This document shows, piece by piece, positions 34,775-47,262 of a stretch of DNA of 64,000 nt. Source of the stretch: Liolophura sinensis (taxonomy: Eukaryota > Mollusca > Polyplacophora > Chitonida > Chitonidae); the NCBI RefSeq assembly GCF_032854445.1, contig NC_088295.1, positions 47,479,385-47,543,384 of the forward strand. Reading direction: 5' to 3'. The stretch's first letter is position 1. Every line of letters starts with the position of its first letter. Below the pieces are notes generated by a model. It saw nothing but the letters and a program-made list of their open reading frames with translations, was not told the origin of the DNA and ran no database searches. A program made the position numbers and the translations under genes.

Positions 34775-35019
34775 TTGCCTGTCATACTATTTGTCAGCAG
34801 GGATAATCCCGATGTAGTTAATAAGTCATTTTTGTGATACTAACGATACATTCAAATACTGTCGTTCAATAATGTCTGTAAGCGACAAATGTGGTATAAA
34901 AATTTGTGTTAACCATCAACGCCCTTTACCTCCAGAACATTTGCTGGTATAGGCAATTTTGAACTCTGCATGTAGTCATAATACCACTTACGTAGGAAAT
35001 CCTGACGAATGTGGAAGAC

Positions 35020-35660
35020 GACTGTATGTCACCCTGTAGTGCATATAGCCCCTATGGCGAGCTAACCGTTATGTGGAAGACGACTGTATGTCACCCTGTA
35101 GTGCACACAGCCCCTCTGGCGAGCTAACCATTATGTGGAAGACGACTGTATGTCACCCTATAGTGCATATAGCCCCTCTGTTTGGCGAGCTAACCGTTAT
35201 GTGGAAAACGACTGTATGTCACTCTATAGTGCATATAGCCCCTCTGGCGAGCTAACCATTATGTGGAAGAAGACTGAATGTCACTCTATAGTGCATATAT
35301 CTCCTCTGTTTGGCGAGCAAACCGTTATGTGGAAAACGACTGTATGTCACCCTATAATGCATATAGCTCCTCTGGCGAGCTAACCATTATGTGGAAGAAG
35401 ACTGAATGTCATTCTATAGTGCATATATCTCCTCTGTTTGGCGAGCTAACCGTTATGTGGAAAACGACTGTATGTCACCCTATAGTGCATATAGCCCCTC
35501 AGTCTGGCGAGCTAACCATTATGTGGAAGAAGACTGAATGTCACTCTATAGTGCATATATCTCCTCTGTTTGGCGAGCTAACCGTTATGTGGAAAACGAC
35601 TGTATGTCACCCTATAGTGCATATAGCCCCTCTGTCTGGCGAGCTAACCGTTACAGTCTG
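35020..35660. repeat. 62-66-bp tandem repeat, about 10 units, partly dimeric
   Basis: Units are marked by gcgagctaaccgttatgtgg at about 35057, 35119, 35184, 35246, 35311, 35377, 35441, 35507, 35572 and 35638. From about 35250 on, two unit types alternate (gactgtatgtcaccctatag versus gactgaatgtcactctatag), giving a dimer of about 130 bp. The last units are 66 bp and so stay in frame, which produces a 127-codon open frame with 22-residue repeats. Confidence 0.93.
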
Positions 35661-35944
35661 ATTAAATGTGATGACTTACAAAATCACCACCTCTTCATGC
35701 GGGGTCAGTGGGCTCTTCGTAACTCTTGCTTAGATTATCTATTCCTAGGTCGGGAGCTCAAAAAATATATTACGTAAATTCCATTGGCATGGTTTTTAAG
35801 GGTTGTACTAAGATGGGCAGATTTTTACTCTTACTAACGTGCTGGTAAGATTTGACCTGAGGCCTGTCAACATTGCCTTTCAAGAACATGCACACGTGGC
35901 ATGTGGCAATATTGGCAGGGAACTTTTGTCGGCAATTGGACAGC

Positions 35945-36066
35945 CCAACAGGGAAACCATTTTGATCGGAAAACTAGTCTGACCTGAAAACCAGTCTGTT
36001 CTGGAAACCAGTTTGATCTGGAAACCAGCCTGACTTGAAAACCAGTTTGACCTGAAAACCATCGTC
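35945..36066. repeat. 16-17-bp tandem repeat, about 7 units
   Basis: The unit is close to gaaaaccagtctgacct. It gives a short repetitive open frame on the minus strand, taken as non-coding. Confidence 0.88.
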
Positions 36067-36644
36067 ATATTAACCTAGGAACTGAAGAGAAAAACGCCTT
36101 CCATATAAGAACAGTGTTTTATCCAGCACTTCATTGTTAAATAGCACTGGATCAAATACGGAAAAATACCCCTGAGAGCATTTGAAAACCACTTTCTTAT
36201 TGAATAGCACGGGACCAATACGGGAATTGTCTTACCTGTACCTGAGAACATATGTTGTATAAAACTTTTTGATTGCACTTTCGGTTGTCGTTTCTAATAT
36301 AGTCGGTATTTACATTTCCACCAGCGTTACAAAATGCTCCCTACATAGTTAATTAACCTATTTTCAGACTCGGCTAGGCGAAAATAGTCGATGATTTTCA
36401 CGAACGTGCACATTTTTAGATCATGTATCGTCAATGCAATAAGAAAACTAAGAGTAAAAATTTAGCATTAAGAGTAAACCTGAGCAGCGACGCTTGTGTG
36501 ATAGATGACTTATGAACGGTCATTTGTAACCGGTGAAATTAACCCTATTTCATGCATATTTTCCGTCAGTGGTAAAAAATTTGAGGCGTTTTCTGTTTAA
36601 AGGCAAAGAAAGCACCAAGATATACATGTGTGTCACAATCATTT

Positions 36645-36812
36645 ATTTATTCAGATATTTATTTATTTGATTGGTGTTTAACGCCGTACTCAAGAATATT
36701 TTATGTATTTACATATTTTTATATTCGCTTATACGACAGCGGCCAGCATTATGGTGGGAAGAAATCGGGCAGAGTCCGCGGGAAACCCACGACCATCCTC
36801 AGGCTGCTGACA
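36645..36812 (-). repeat. tRNA-derived SINE
   Basis: Minus-strand copy with tail, core (gcggccagcattatggtggg) and accatcctcaggctgctgac. A short unrelated stretch (tttatgtatttacatatttt) interrupts the 3' end. Confidence 0.8.
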
Positions 36813-38201
36813 CAAGCTCCTATATTCTTTTACACTTGGAGCCGTTTTGTGTAAATTATTGCTTTTCGGATGTTCGCTGGATGGCCACTTTAAGGTACGG
36901 AAAAGCGCCTGTCACAATTCACCTTTTTAAACAGGCTTTACCGGAGATTTTGGCAAAACATCCATCATGAAAAAATCAACCTTTTTTTTTTTTTTTTTTT
37001 TTTGAGGGGGTGGGGGGGTGGCTATTATTATTAAATAACCCCAAAAATTACCTTCCACAAACTATCAGCCTCATCTGTTCAAAATCGCTAATAAACTTTC
37101 TGAAACCTATAAAGCTGTTCACCTTATAACGTTTCAGAGGGGTTATTAACAGATAACAAAATATGCCTCACAAATCACAATTTTTCCCCTTTTTACCCTT
37201 ATAACCATTGCAACATTTACATGAACGGTTAGATAAAACCCTGACTGGCAAATACCGACAAGAGCCGTACATCACCGGTTAGGTTTGAACATCTGCCAAC
37301 TATTACACAACTATTACTATAGTATTGTATATTATTCAGCGCTGAAGAGGACTAATGTATTGACCGCCCCAGGGCTTGGATTATTTACAATCCTGTAAAC
37401 AAAAACTGAAATATATATACATCTCACCTGTCGTGGACAAAGAGAGACCTTCAATAACTACGCGATCCAATTCTATCTCCTGGTATACACTTTACCTCTA
37501 GGCCCTCTTTTACACACGAGGTATTTGGCGTGCAAGTAAACAAGATAGCTGAATGGCTTGAATTTCACATTGTACAAATGGTAGTACAAACAATAATATA
37601 ATTGATCGCCAAACATCAGATCAAAAAGGGATGGCTTGTATTGTCTATGAATTTAATTACGAGCTTGTAGGTATTAAGATTGACTTTGTAAGTTGGCGCG
37701 TTTACCTGCAATGGGGGCATTCGGTTAAATATTGATTAGTTAAATAAACGATTTTTGCCGTACTATGTGTTGCCAGGAGTCTGGTAGACAAAGTATCCCC
37801 AAAGCCTGTTCGCGCATTAATTGTATTAACGTTGTTGTTTCTTTAATTATTCATGCTGCTGTAAATGGGGGCCTGTACTTTGATACTACTGAAGAATTTA
37901 CATGAACTATTCAGTGCTGTACTGATGAAGAAAGACATACCTCGCGAATATCGTGGCGCTTTGTTTACACATTTTTCATTGATAATTATTTCATTTATTA
38001 TTTTGTGGGGTTACAATGCCTTTTGTCTGTTTACATAAGACTTATGTATCTGAATGTTTATAACAATAAAACAGTTATTGATTCGTTGAGAGTAACTGAG
38101 GTATGAAAATGTTTAACTTAGAAACTACAATGAAGACCAAATGACATGAATGTTGATTCGCTGAGAGTTACTGAGGTATGAAACTTTTTGATTAAGAAAT
38201 T

Positions 38202-38444
38202 ATTTATTTATTTATTTATTTGATTGGTGTTTTACGCCGTACTCAAGAATATTTCACTTATACGACGGCGGCCAGCATTACGGAGGAAACCAGGCAGAGC
38301 GCAGGTTGCTGCAGACCTTCCCACGTACGGCCGTAGAGGAAGGCAGCATAAGCTGGACTTGAACTCAAAGCGACCGCATTGGTGAGAGACTCTTGGGTCA
38401 TTACGCTGCGCTAGCGCGCTAACCGACTCAGCCACGGAGGCCCC
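38202..38444 (-). repeat. Full-length tRNA-derived SINE with 13-bp target-site duplication
   Basis: The body is 243 bp. It is flanked by TGATTAAGAAATT at 38189-38201 and again at 38445-38457, a perfect target-site duplication. On the minus strand it begins with a tRNA-like head: box A TGGCTGAGTCGG (consensus TRGCNNAGYNGG) and box B AGTTCAAGTCC. The central domain with cctggtttcctccgtaatg follows, then gtataagtgaaatattcttg, and an (AAAT)n tail. The perfect duplication suggests a fairly recent insertion. It landed inside an older local duplication (gctgagagttactgaggtat at 38159, related to 38095). Use it as the reference for the other copies. Confidence 0.95.
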
Positions 38445-39717
38445 TGATTAAGAAATTTCAATGGAGACCAATTGACATGAAATTGATACGGAAACAGAAA
38501 TAACAGTGATGTGATAGCTGAGATGATAGATAACTGTTCTCTTGCTTCCTCCACTTTGACGCAGGGTTCTAGTGTCCCGCACAACATATACCTGACACCT
38601 TCCAAGAAAAAAATCGCTCTGGCACACATGTATCTATAAATAAATGTGACAAGTTGGTGGGAGAAGCAAGTATGTCAGGTTTTATCCACTCGAATGAAGT
38701 ACTCCACGATTCCTCATTTAGAACACATCAAATCAGTCTAGTACATATGGGGATGTATAATGTAACTGTTTTATTTACTATGTGGTATGTTTACCCGACA
38801 AACGTTTACGACCAGTCGCTTTCTGAATTGCCATTTCAGCACAAGTCCTTATATATGCTCTTACACTTCTCGTTTTGTGGTCATGTTTTTTTTTAACCTA
38901 CAGAACGGTGCTTTCGTGTAAGTTATCGCTTTTCAGATAACCGTTAAGTTATGAAAAAGGAGTTGGCCACTGTTAGGTACGGAATGGCGGCTGGGTTATA
39001 CAGCATACAGACGCCTGTCACCATTTACATAAATTCTGTCTGAGGATTTCTATTGTTTTGTGTTTATATAAATATAATAGATACCATCTTTTGATCGACT
39101 GATAAAGCGTTTATGATGTGTCATACGCGCTTTGCTTTCTGTATTGCTTAACTGATTTACGACAAAAGACGATTAAATCGATTGATAGCGTGTATTATTT
39201 GCATTTCCAGCTGTGAAATCAGGTTAATGTGAAATCAGATGGCTAAATATAAATATGGAGGATGTATTGATGTTATTTTCTCGTTGTTAAATCAAGTTCA
39301 TATATGAAATCATACAGCTAAATCTCTTGGCATAGGATGCATTGCTGTTGCCATTTCCAGTTGTTCTGTTTAGTTGATACCACTTTATTCGGTGGGGGGG
39401 GGGGGGGGAGTGACTCCATCTAGCATCGCATGTACTACTTCTGTAGATGTTGAAAGTTGGGACAATATGGCCTGAAAAACCAACTGTTACCAACCAAGTG
39501 CCAATCGCAGACGGTATTTTCCAGGAAAATTTTTTACGCAATTATGGAAGTACGAAAAGAAGTCGATGGTATAATTTTTTTCACGAAATTTCTGTTTGCA
39601 GCGAGGTGTGGCAATTATTCCCCAAATTTACAGGATTTTTGTCTCCAACCGCTGATCCAACAGGTAACCCATACATGCATTAAATATCAAAATATAGCCA
39701 GTAGTTAAATCTCCGTA

Positions 39718-42700
39718 TTACATATACATGTCAAACTTCAACGTCGAATTGTTCATTTTTTCTTGAAACACCCGGTTAAATATTTCATTCTGTTGAACTG
39801 TGAACCATTCCTTCCAGTTACCAGCCTTTCCTGTAGAAGAAAAGAACAGACAACTAGGTTAACCGACATTTAAGGAAACAGTGTGGGGAGTTGTGTTGGT
39901 GGAGGTAGAGGGGGGAAGGTGGGGGGGGGGACAGATTGGGGTTATATAAACCGGAGATTTTGGCAAAAAAATCGATCATGAATACACCAATCCTTTTCTT
40001 GCTATTATTTTAGAATGACCCAAATAATTACCATTCACAAAATATCAGCCTCATCTGTTCACGTGTTAAGGTTCGAAATCTCTAATAAAGTTTCTAAAAT
40101 TTATAAAGCGGTTCGCGTTGTAACGTTTTCAAACTTTAGTATCAATACTATAATGGTACATGTACATGTACGAGTTTTGTATTTACTGAAAGTTTGAGAT
40201 ATTAATGGCAAATACAGACAATTAGAGAATGTGGATTGTTTAGTAATCATCTCGGAGGGTATACTCTATCTGATGAAGATGGGTCATTGGGCCGAGTGAG
40301 TTCAAGTCCAGCTCATGATGGCTTCCTCTCCGGACGTACGCGGTAAGGTCTGCCCACAACCTGCGGATGCTGGTCTGTTTCCTCTGGGCTCTGCCCGGTT
40401 TCCTCCCACCCTAATGCTGGCCACCGTCGTATAAGTGAAATATTCTTGAGTATGGTGTTAAAGACCAATCAAATAAATAAATAAATATAGTGGGCCTAAA
40501 TGTTATATATAAATATGTGTACATTTTCTCGTTTCGCATTTATGTAAAAATAGTTGTGATTAGTGATACTTGTTCACTAATTTCGGTTATATTTATATAC
40601 AGGCGGAATGATTTTTTTATGGTTTAAGCCTTTAATATTTGTTCTTAAAGACACAAAGGCATATTGACATATTTTGCAACTACTCCATTATGAGTTACTT
40701 ACCCTTTCGAAATATTCTTGGGGAGTTGTCCCGCCAGAGGGCTTTTTCGCTTGGGGAGTAGACTTGATTCTTTACCTCCCGCATAGAGTCAAACGAACAC
40801 TTCTGAATGATTTCTTGATAAAAAGTGTCATCGTACTGTACATCAAGAAAGTCCGCTAGTGTTTTAATAGTGCCCATTGGATCCTAGACAATTAATGATT
40901 GCACATTAATAAGCGAAACACACCAACATACCTAAATAGGCCTATCGAAGTGTTCGCGGCGCATGCTCCACCCTACACAACTGCTACCTCCACCAGACTA
41001 CATATTTCACTCAAATTATGCTTATGACTTGCAACAAAAACTTCCTTCACACTGACCTTTAAGCAATTCTGCAGTGGCTAGAAGTGTTGAAATAAAACCC
41101 GCACAAGACCAAGGCAATGTCTTAGGAGGTAGAAATGTCTGTCATTGGCGGCAATGTTTCAATGAATATAAGTAAGGAAACCGAAGAAAGCACTTCGTGT
41201 CAAGAAGTTTGAATGTAACTACATTTAGTTTTGTTCACAATGTTAGCATTTTCACAAGATTTAAGAGAAAGATCGTCTTGTAAATTTTCCAGTTTGGGAT
41301 AGGTTTCTTTTTTTTTTTCAATAACGCATGACTGTATGCATATGCCTTTCGTATAGAAACTCCATTTTTTTAATGTAGGAGAAAACTAGCTTTCTAGCTT
41401 TCTCTTTTTGGTAAAAGGAGATTATCCAAACATCGCCAGTTTGTTTAATTTTTCCTTTAGCAAACGAAACATATGCGTTACTTGCAATGCAATCTATTGC
41501 TAACCTGCTGAAGATCCTCGTAGTATATGAACAGTATGGGGACGCCTGGGTGGTGTTTTTTACCCTCTTCCCATTCTCTGACGTAGCCAAACCAACCTTC
41601 CCCTGCACAGCACCATCCCACTGTTGTTGGAACAAGACCGAAAAAGGCAAAGTGAGTCCAAAAGAAACACCAGTATGACATTTGGAATAGTTAATTGGTC
41701 ACAATTGTGGTAATAATGCCTGATTTGGCATACCGTATTTCAATCATGTTAGTGAAATGCACCCCACTTTTCTTGTTGCAGACAAAATCAAAACCAGGAA
41801 ACTGCTAACTCGATGGTGAGTTACGATTATTGTCCCGTGAACCTACTCAATGAATGTTTTTTTTTTCAGGACAACAGTTTATCAGATATAATACTGAGCT
41901 TTTTTCATTATAATATAATGGCTTATACCACAATCTGTATATATAATATCAGATTAACTCTTTTATAGTTTCCGCCACAGTGTTCTTCACAGAATTGCGC
42001 TTTGAGATGATAAAATGTCATTGTACACAAAATTATGCCCAATAAAGCTCTTCTAATAAACTGATTTCATATATTTTCAAACATATTTGTCATTGTTTTC
42101 ACAGTGCCTAACAAATTAAAACAAACACAAAAAATGAATAGAAATAAAATATTACACAGACGAAGAAAGGAAAGAATTCAACGTGTTGATATATTTTTTG
42201 TAGTTGTTGTACAGAAACCCCGTTGGATTTATCGGGCCCATGAGTAATGATGAAGCCGCCTGCTCGAATCCAGATTTCACTGCTTCGACTGAGACAGGTT
42301 TATCCGGTACCCGGCAAATGGTGGTGTTTTACCCACGCCTCTATTCTTTCCTTCACACATGCACCAAGTCGCCATCATCAAACTTCTTGATTGCGCCGTT
42401 AAACACCAATAGAGGAACTTCGAAATCGAACTGTTTTATCACTAAAGCTGAAAAATCCTATACTGTAACATACCTTTAAAAAATGTTGGGCACTTTTTTT
42501 TTGGTTCATATTTACGAGAACAGATAACATAGGCACCTAAAAAGAAAAGGTTCACAAAAAGCACTTTGGTGTAGCTGAACAATGGAGAAATTTGAGGAGC
42601 TACACGTTTGTGAATACGAGTTCCTAAAGGACAGATGTGTCATTTATGTCTCTGGAACACCTTACCTTCAACGCCAAAAGAGTCCGAATTCCAAACTTTC

Positions 42701-44411
42701 CTATAAAAGGCAAACATTACACTCAAATAAAGCACATGTATGTATCATTTGAAAGACCATTGAACACTGGCCAGGAAAATAGTTCTGTTTATATTTGTAG
42801 AATTTTTCCACCCAAGTAAAATGGTTTTAAGACATCAGACTCTGCCGTGATCTGTGGTGAACCAATGGGTATCATTGGAGTCACTTCCACATTTTTTGCT
42901 TCATATAGCTCGTTTTAAGGTCCATTTGGCGAATGTATTCATAAATTTATATGTATATGCATTTAAATGATGAAATGTATGGCAGTCCATGTCTGATAGG
43001 TGGCAAAAACCTCATGTGACGTCACTGATCCCAATGTGGTCCAAAAGGATACCGTAGAATCCAAAAGTATTCAAATGCGTTTTAGCAGGATGAAAATATT
43101 ATTAAAAAAAATAAATGGAACTATTTTCTACGAACAAAGGTTAATGGCCTTTCACTTGACATATACTTCATGTTAGTGATTTCTCAGCCATAAAATAAAT
43201 TGCTCCTGTACGTACCGTGTCCTTGCAGGAAGAGCTGTAGATAAGCCCCCCAGTTCCCGTCGTATTTCCACACAGAATACATGCTGTAGTGGTGGTTGTA
43301 GCACGACACAGCCACATCCTTCGGGTTTCTCATCACGTGGATGATTTTGTTGCCCGTATTGAGCACACTTCTGGGAATCAGTGGGAAGGGGAGATGACTG
43401 TTGATTACTCTTGGTGCCGGTTTGGAGTCAATGACGTGCTGATCGACAAACTCGAACATGATTTGATCTTTGCTGTAAGACATGAACTCAGTCTGTCCAC
43501 GCAGAAGCATATTGAGCATTTCCCATGTCCAGTGAGTTCCTGAGGGCACAAAAGAATAGAAGAAAAAAAACCCCATTTGAATGTAACGGTGGAGGGGGGA
43601 GGGGGTGGGGGTTTCCATCGCCCAGTGGTCATAGCCTAGAATATCACCAATGAAATCGCTGTGAGTACAAGTCCAGTTTATGCTGGCTTCCTCTCCCTTC
43701 GTACGTGAGAAGTTCTGCCAACAACCTGCGAATGGTCGTAGGTTTCTCCAGAGCTCTGCCCCCCCCCCCCCCCTCTCCATAATGATGGCAGCCGTCGTAT
43801 AAGTGAAATATTCCTGAGTATGGCGAAAAATCAAACAAATAAATAAATAAATGCAATCAATGATGTTATAATGACAGATAAGTAATGATGAGCTCGAGTC
43901 AGTTTATATGGAACTGTATGCCATTCTAGCGAAAATATTCAGTTGCTCGGAACCACGAGGCTCAGCTTCTTACTGGAGTTTCTCGTGTTCGTTTGACTGA
44001 TTGTTATAGGTGCTTGTCTTTCCATCGCAGGGTCGCGCGAGGTACGGGTTTAATCACGGCCTTGAGTGTGTGAAAGCAAGTAAATTTATAAAATCGCTGT
44101 CCAAGGAAGGGTTTGAGCCTGCACCTCGTGCACCTTGAAGTACCTTCAACCACCAGACCACAGTCCGCTACCCACCACGCAGTTAATAACTGATGCTGAG
44201 AAAAACTGGTAACGAACACCTAAAAATCAGTTGACAAACCTGATTTGGGAAAGGCAAACAGGAAGATGTCATTACTTCGAGGCCTAAAGTTCTGAAGCTG
44301 GGCTAGCCGCTCGGGGAGGCCGGGTAACACGGGGAGAATCAGACCATCAATCTCAAGCTGGTGTATGGTGTTACCATCCGCATCTGCACGATAGATCTCC
44401 TGTACATCCAT
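39718..44411 (-). CDS. Cytosolic sulfotransferase (SULT family)
   Basis: Five coding exons, in order: 44240-44411, 43216-43539, 41505-41602, 40703-40883, 39718-39830. They total 888 nt and give 295 aa, the usual SULT length. All junctions are GT-AG with agreeing phases (1, 1, 0, 1). The enzyme moves sulfonate from PAPS to hydroxyl or amine groups of small molecules in the cytosol. Visible motifs: 5'-phosphosulfate loop F-P-K-S-G-T-H-W (54-61); catalytic histidine in N-S-H-L-P (His106); 3'-phosphate site R-N-P-K-D-V-A-V-S (Arg128, Ser136); R-K-G-K-A-G-N-W near 257-264; and the dimer motif K-x3-T-V-x3-E (265-274). The acceptor substrate cannot be told from sequence. The start is the first in-frame Met after the acceptor at 44431; a non-coding 5' exon probably lies further right. 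SINEs sit in introns 1 and 4 and upstream, all in the opposite orientation. Confidence 0.95.
40285..40492 (+). repeat. tRNA-derived SINE in intron 4 of the sulfotransferase gene
   Basis: Plus-strand copy from the box-B side (gagttcaagtccagctcatg) through the core (cggtttcctcccaccctaat) to a clean (AAAT)n tail. The 5' head is missing. Confidence 0.9.
43620..43853 (+). repeat. tRNA-derived SINE in intron 1 of the sulfotransferase gene
   Basis: Nearly full-length plus-strand copy with an (AAAT)n tail. A poly-C run of about 17 bp replaces part of the core near 43759-43775. Confidence 0.88.
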
Positions 44412-44509
44412 TTCTTTTGTAATTACCACCCTGCAAATGAAAATGAGCATTTCTTTTATTTGACCGGCGGACTTTTCATACATTCTAGACATTACTGCAC
44501 ATAATTTGA

Positions 44510-44712
44510 TGTCGCTGTGAGTTCAAGTCCAGCTCACGCTGGCTTCCTCTTCGGCCGTACGTGGGAAGATCTCTCAGCAACCTGCGAATGGTCCTGCGTA
44601 TCTCCCGGGCTCTGTCGGGTTTCCTCCCACCATAATGCTGGCCGCCGTCACAGAAGTGAAATATTCTTGACTACGGCGTAAAACACTAATCAAATAATTC
44701 AAATAAAATATT
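44510..44712 (+). repeat. tRNA-derived SINE upstream of the sulfotransferase gene
   Basis: Plus-strand copy (gagttcaagtccagctcacg, then cgggtttcctcccaccataa) ending in aatcaaataattcaaataaa. The 5' head is lost. Confidence 0.88.
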
Positions 44713-45474
44713 TCCTGTGTAGACGAAAACGAGTGTGAAGCAACGATTAACAATTCAGTATGAAAGGGGAACAACTCCGTCACCCAACATCGCAGCCCGC
44801 AGTGAGTATCTTCATGGGAGATCAGAGTTAATCATGTGTAAAAGTAATCTGCGTTACGAATCCAAATCAACGCCATTAATAGAGTAGGTGACATGTACAA
44901 AACTATACTCATAAAAACAATTAAGCAATGATCAGTAAAACACGACTGTACCGCTATATACGTGTGCTATTCTTCATATCGTCTCACTTGTACCTTTACA
45001 ACGTCGCCATGCTTAACCGACAAAGAAGGCAAAACGAACAAATGTCTGCAAGAGTTATATCCCTTGTACCGATGGCCCTACAGCTAGGATAAGCAACAGC
45101 AATCAGGATAAGCAACACTATTCACGGTGGAGGACCGGTGTAAACGGTGGGAGTGAGTTGGTGGTGACTGGTGGAGTGGTGATCGGCTCTTTCTTTTTAA
45201 CTCATTCTATGTGAGGGATCAGGTAAAGAAATTTTCTTAAAGCATTTGCCAGAAAAAGAAAAAAAAAACTTGTTCGGTATATATGTATGTACATGTAGGC
45301 CAATACATAGCGAATAGAACATTAAGTTCACAATCATGAATAACTTCCATGATTTGTTCTTTCGTAATCACATCATATTAAATTCTTTGTATTTAGAGCT
45401 TGTGGAATTTTTTGGGTGGGAGCTGATAGCCCCCAAGACAGTACCCCATCCTAATCGCTAATTCAGTGATCCAA

Positions 45475-45655
45475 TAGTTGTCTAGTAGTTAGCGCGTTAC
45501 AATGAGCCTCTTACCACGGCGGATTTGAGTTCAAGTCTGCAAGCAACCTGCGGTTTCCCCTGCGCTCTGTCCGATTTTCTCCCACCATGATGCTGGTAGC
45601 TGTCGTATAAGTCAAATATTCTTGCGTACGGCGTAAAACATTTCACTTCACATTA
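45475..45655 (+). repeat. tRNA-derived SINE, internally deleted
   Basis: Keeps a box-A-like gtctagtagttagcgcgtta, box B gagttcaagtctgc and the 3' end (gtataagtcaaatattcttg), but lacks about 50 bp in the middle. Confidence 0.82.
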
Positions 45656-46349
45656 CCTGTTCATGCACGTCCTTACAGTATCCCAGTTTTCACAAGTATG
45701 TGCGGTAGCCTACATAGCTCAACTATCTATTCAGGACAACTTAATTATAGCCGATAAAGCGTGAACTTATCTCAGACACTTAAACTCTATACTGTTAAAA
45801 GACTACGGAAGAGTGTATGTTATAGAGTACCGTATGTTTAGCCTACATAAACAAAGAAAATATGAGCTTATTCACGTAAACTATCCGACATAATGTTGTC
45901 TCTCTAATTAAAACAGGATTCTCAACAAAATCCGGACCGTCGCCAGAAACCTGACAAACCGCCTAACCTTTTAACGTTTAACACCCCCCCCCCCCAAAAA
46001 AAAATAAAATAATAATAAGAACGTACGTACGAGTTTCGGAAAGAATCATGCAAAGAGAAGCTATCAACACTTTCCAGTGATGATAGGAAGACACAAGGAA
46101 TGTTATAGGCGAATGAATGAAATTTTTGAGTATTTCTTCAGTATCCAGATCTAGGCCTATTGGTGATGCTACTGTGTGTATAACCTGTCGACACAGATCT
46201 ATGTTTACTGGTAAGCCCCATTTAGTTTCGCCATTACCTTACGTTTCACTGACACAACAGGTGACACTGCGTAAAAATGTATCCTGATGTACGCATAAGC
46301 TTTCATTAGCATGGTTAATTATGTTATCGGTTATGGGGTAGGCTTATCT

Positions 46350-46475
46350 AGTAAGATTACGAGGTGGTGAGTTCCCTCAAATTCACCCCGGTTTCCTCTC
46401 ATCCCAATATGCCGGCCGCCGTACATCATATAAATGACATATTCCTGAACAAAGTGTAAACCATCAAGAAAATAC
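46350..46475 (+). repeat. tRNA-derived SINE, diverged 3' fragment
   Basis: Core ccggtttcctctcatcccaa, then ggccgccgtacatcatataa and catattcctgaacaaagtgt. An old copy. Confidence 0.7.
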
Positions 46476-47084
46476 AAAAAAGAAAAAAAAAGGAAAAAAG
46501 AAAATAGGAACACATAACAAATTTTATAATTTCCAAAAGACCTTATGCCAGGATGGCTACGGGGTATGATAGATGTATGACAACAATGGATGAAAAATTC
46601 AGGGGAAGTAACTCATTATACAATGATAATACACCCTCAGATTTATTCCCTTTGTTACAAACTGTCCTAAAAACTGACATTTCCGGAAGTGGTTTTCTTT
46701 TATTTTTAATGTTTTTCAAGAGCAACCGATGTATATTTGCTGAAGTAGAAAGGATGGAAGCTACCTTTTTGATCCTTGGTCATGACGGATTATGGGTAAG
46801 ATGTTTTCGCTCTAGTCCGTGTCCATAAATATTGTAGAAGTAATGATATTGATAGACACTGGGAATGACGTCATCGCTCCAGCAAAACAATCTCCGTACC
46901 GACTGTACTTATTCCTGCGGTTGGTCCGAAAAAAAGCGTCCTGTTGTCTACTTACAGGTAATGTAAACTTTGAATTATTATCAAACAATACTGTGAGATG
47001 CATTTTGAAGATTTTCAAGTCAAGTTTAAGTCATGGGTAGTAGGGATTTTCATGTTATAGAAGTTTAGAGATCGAGCCGTCTGC

Positions 47085-47262
47085 CGGGCGTGTCGCGCGG
47101 GCTAACTGGTTAAAGCCTAAATAAATCCGCGGAAGGTCGTGGTTTCCGTCCACCATATCACTGGCCGCCGTCGCATAAGTGAAATATTCTTGAGTACGGT
47201 GTAAAATACCAGTCAAATCAATAAACAAATAAATAAATAAGTAAATAAATTAATAAATCAAA
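47085..47262 (+). repeat. tRNA-derived SINE, internally deleted
   Basis: Head-like gcgcgggctaactggttaaa joined to the 3' half (gtggtttccgtccaccatat, gcataagtgaaatattcttg) and a long AAAT tail. Confidence 0.82.

Noticed and set aside
35278-35661. 127-codon open frame with 22-residue repeats as a gene
   Set aside because: It is explained by a 66-bp tandem array. It has no flanking exon signals or known domain, so it was kept only as a finding.
46553-46828. Plus-strand 91-codon open frame
   Set aside because: No domain pattern, no splice context and low-complexity composition.
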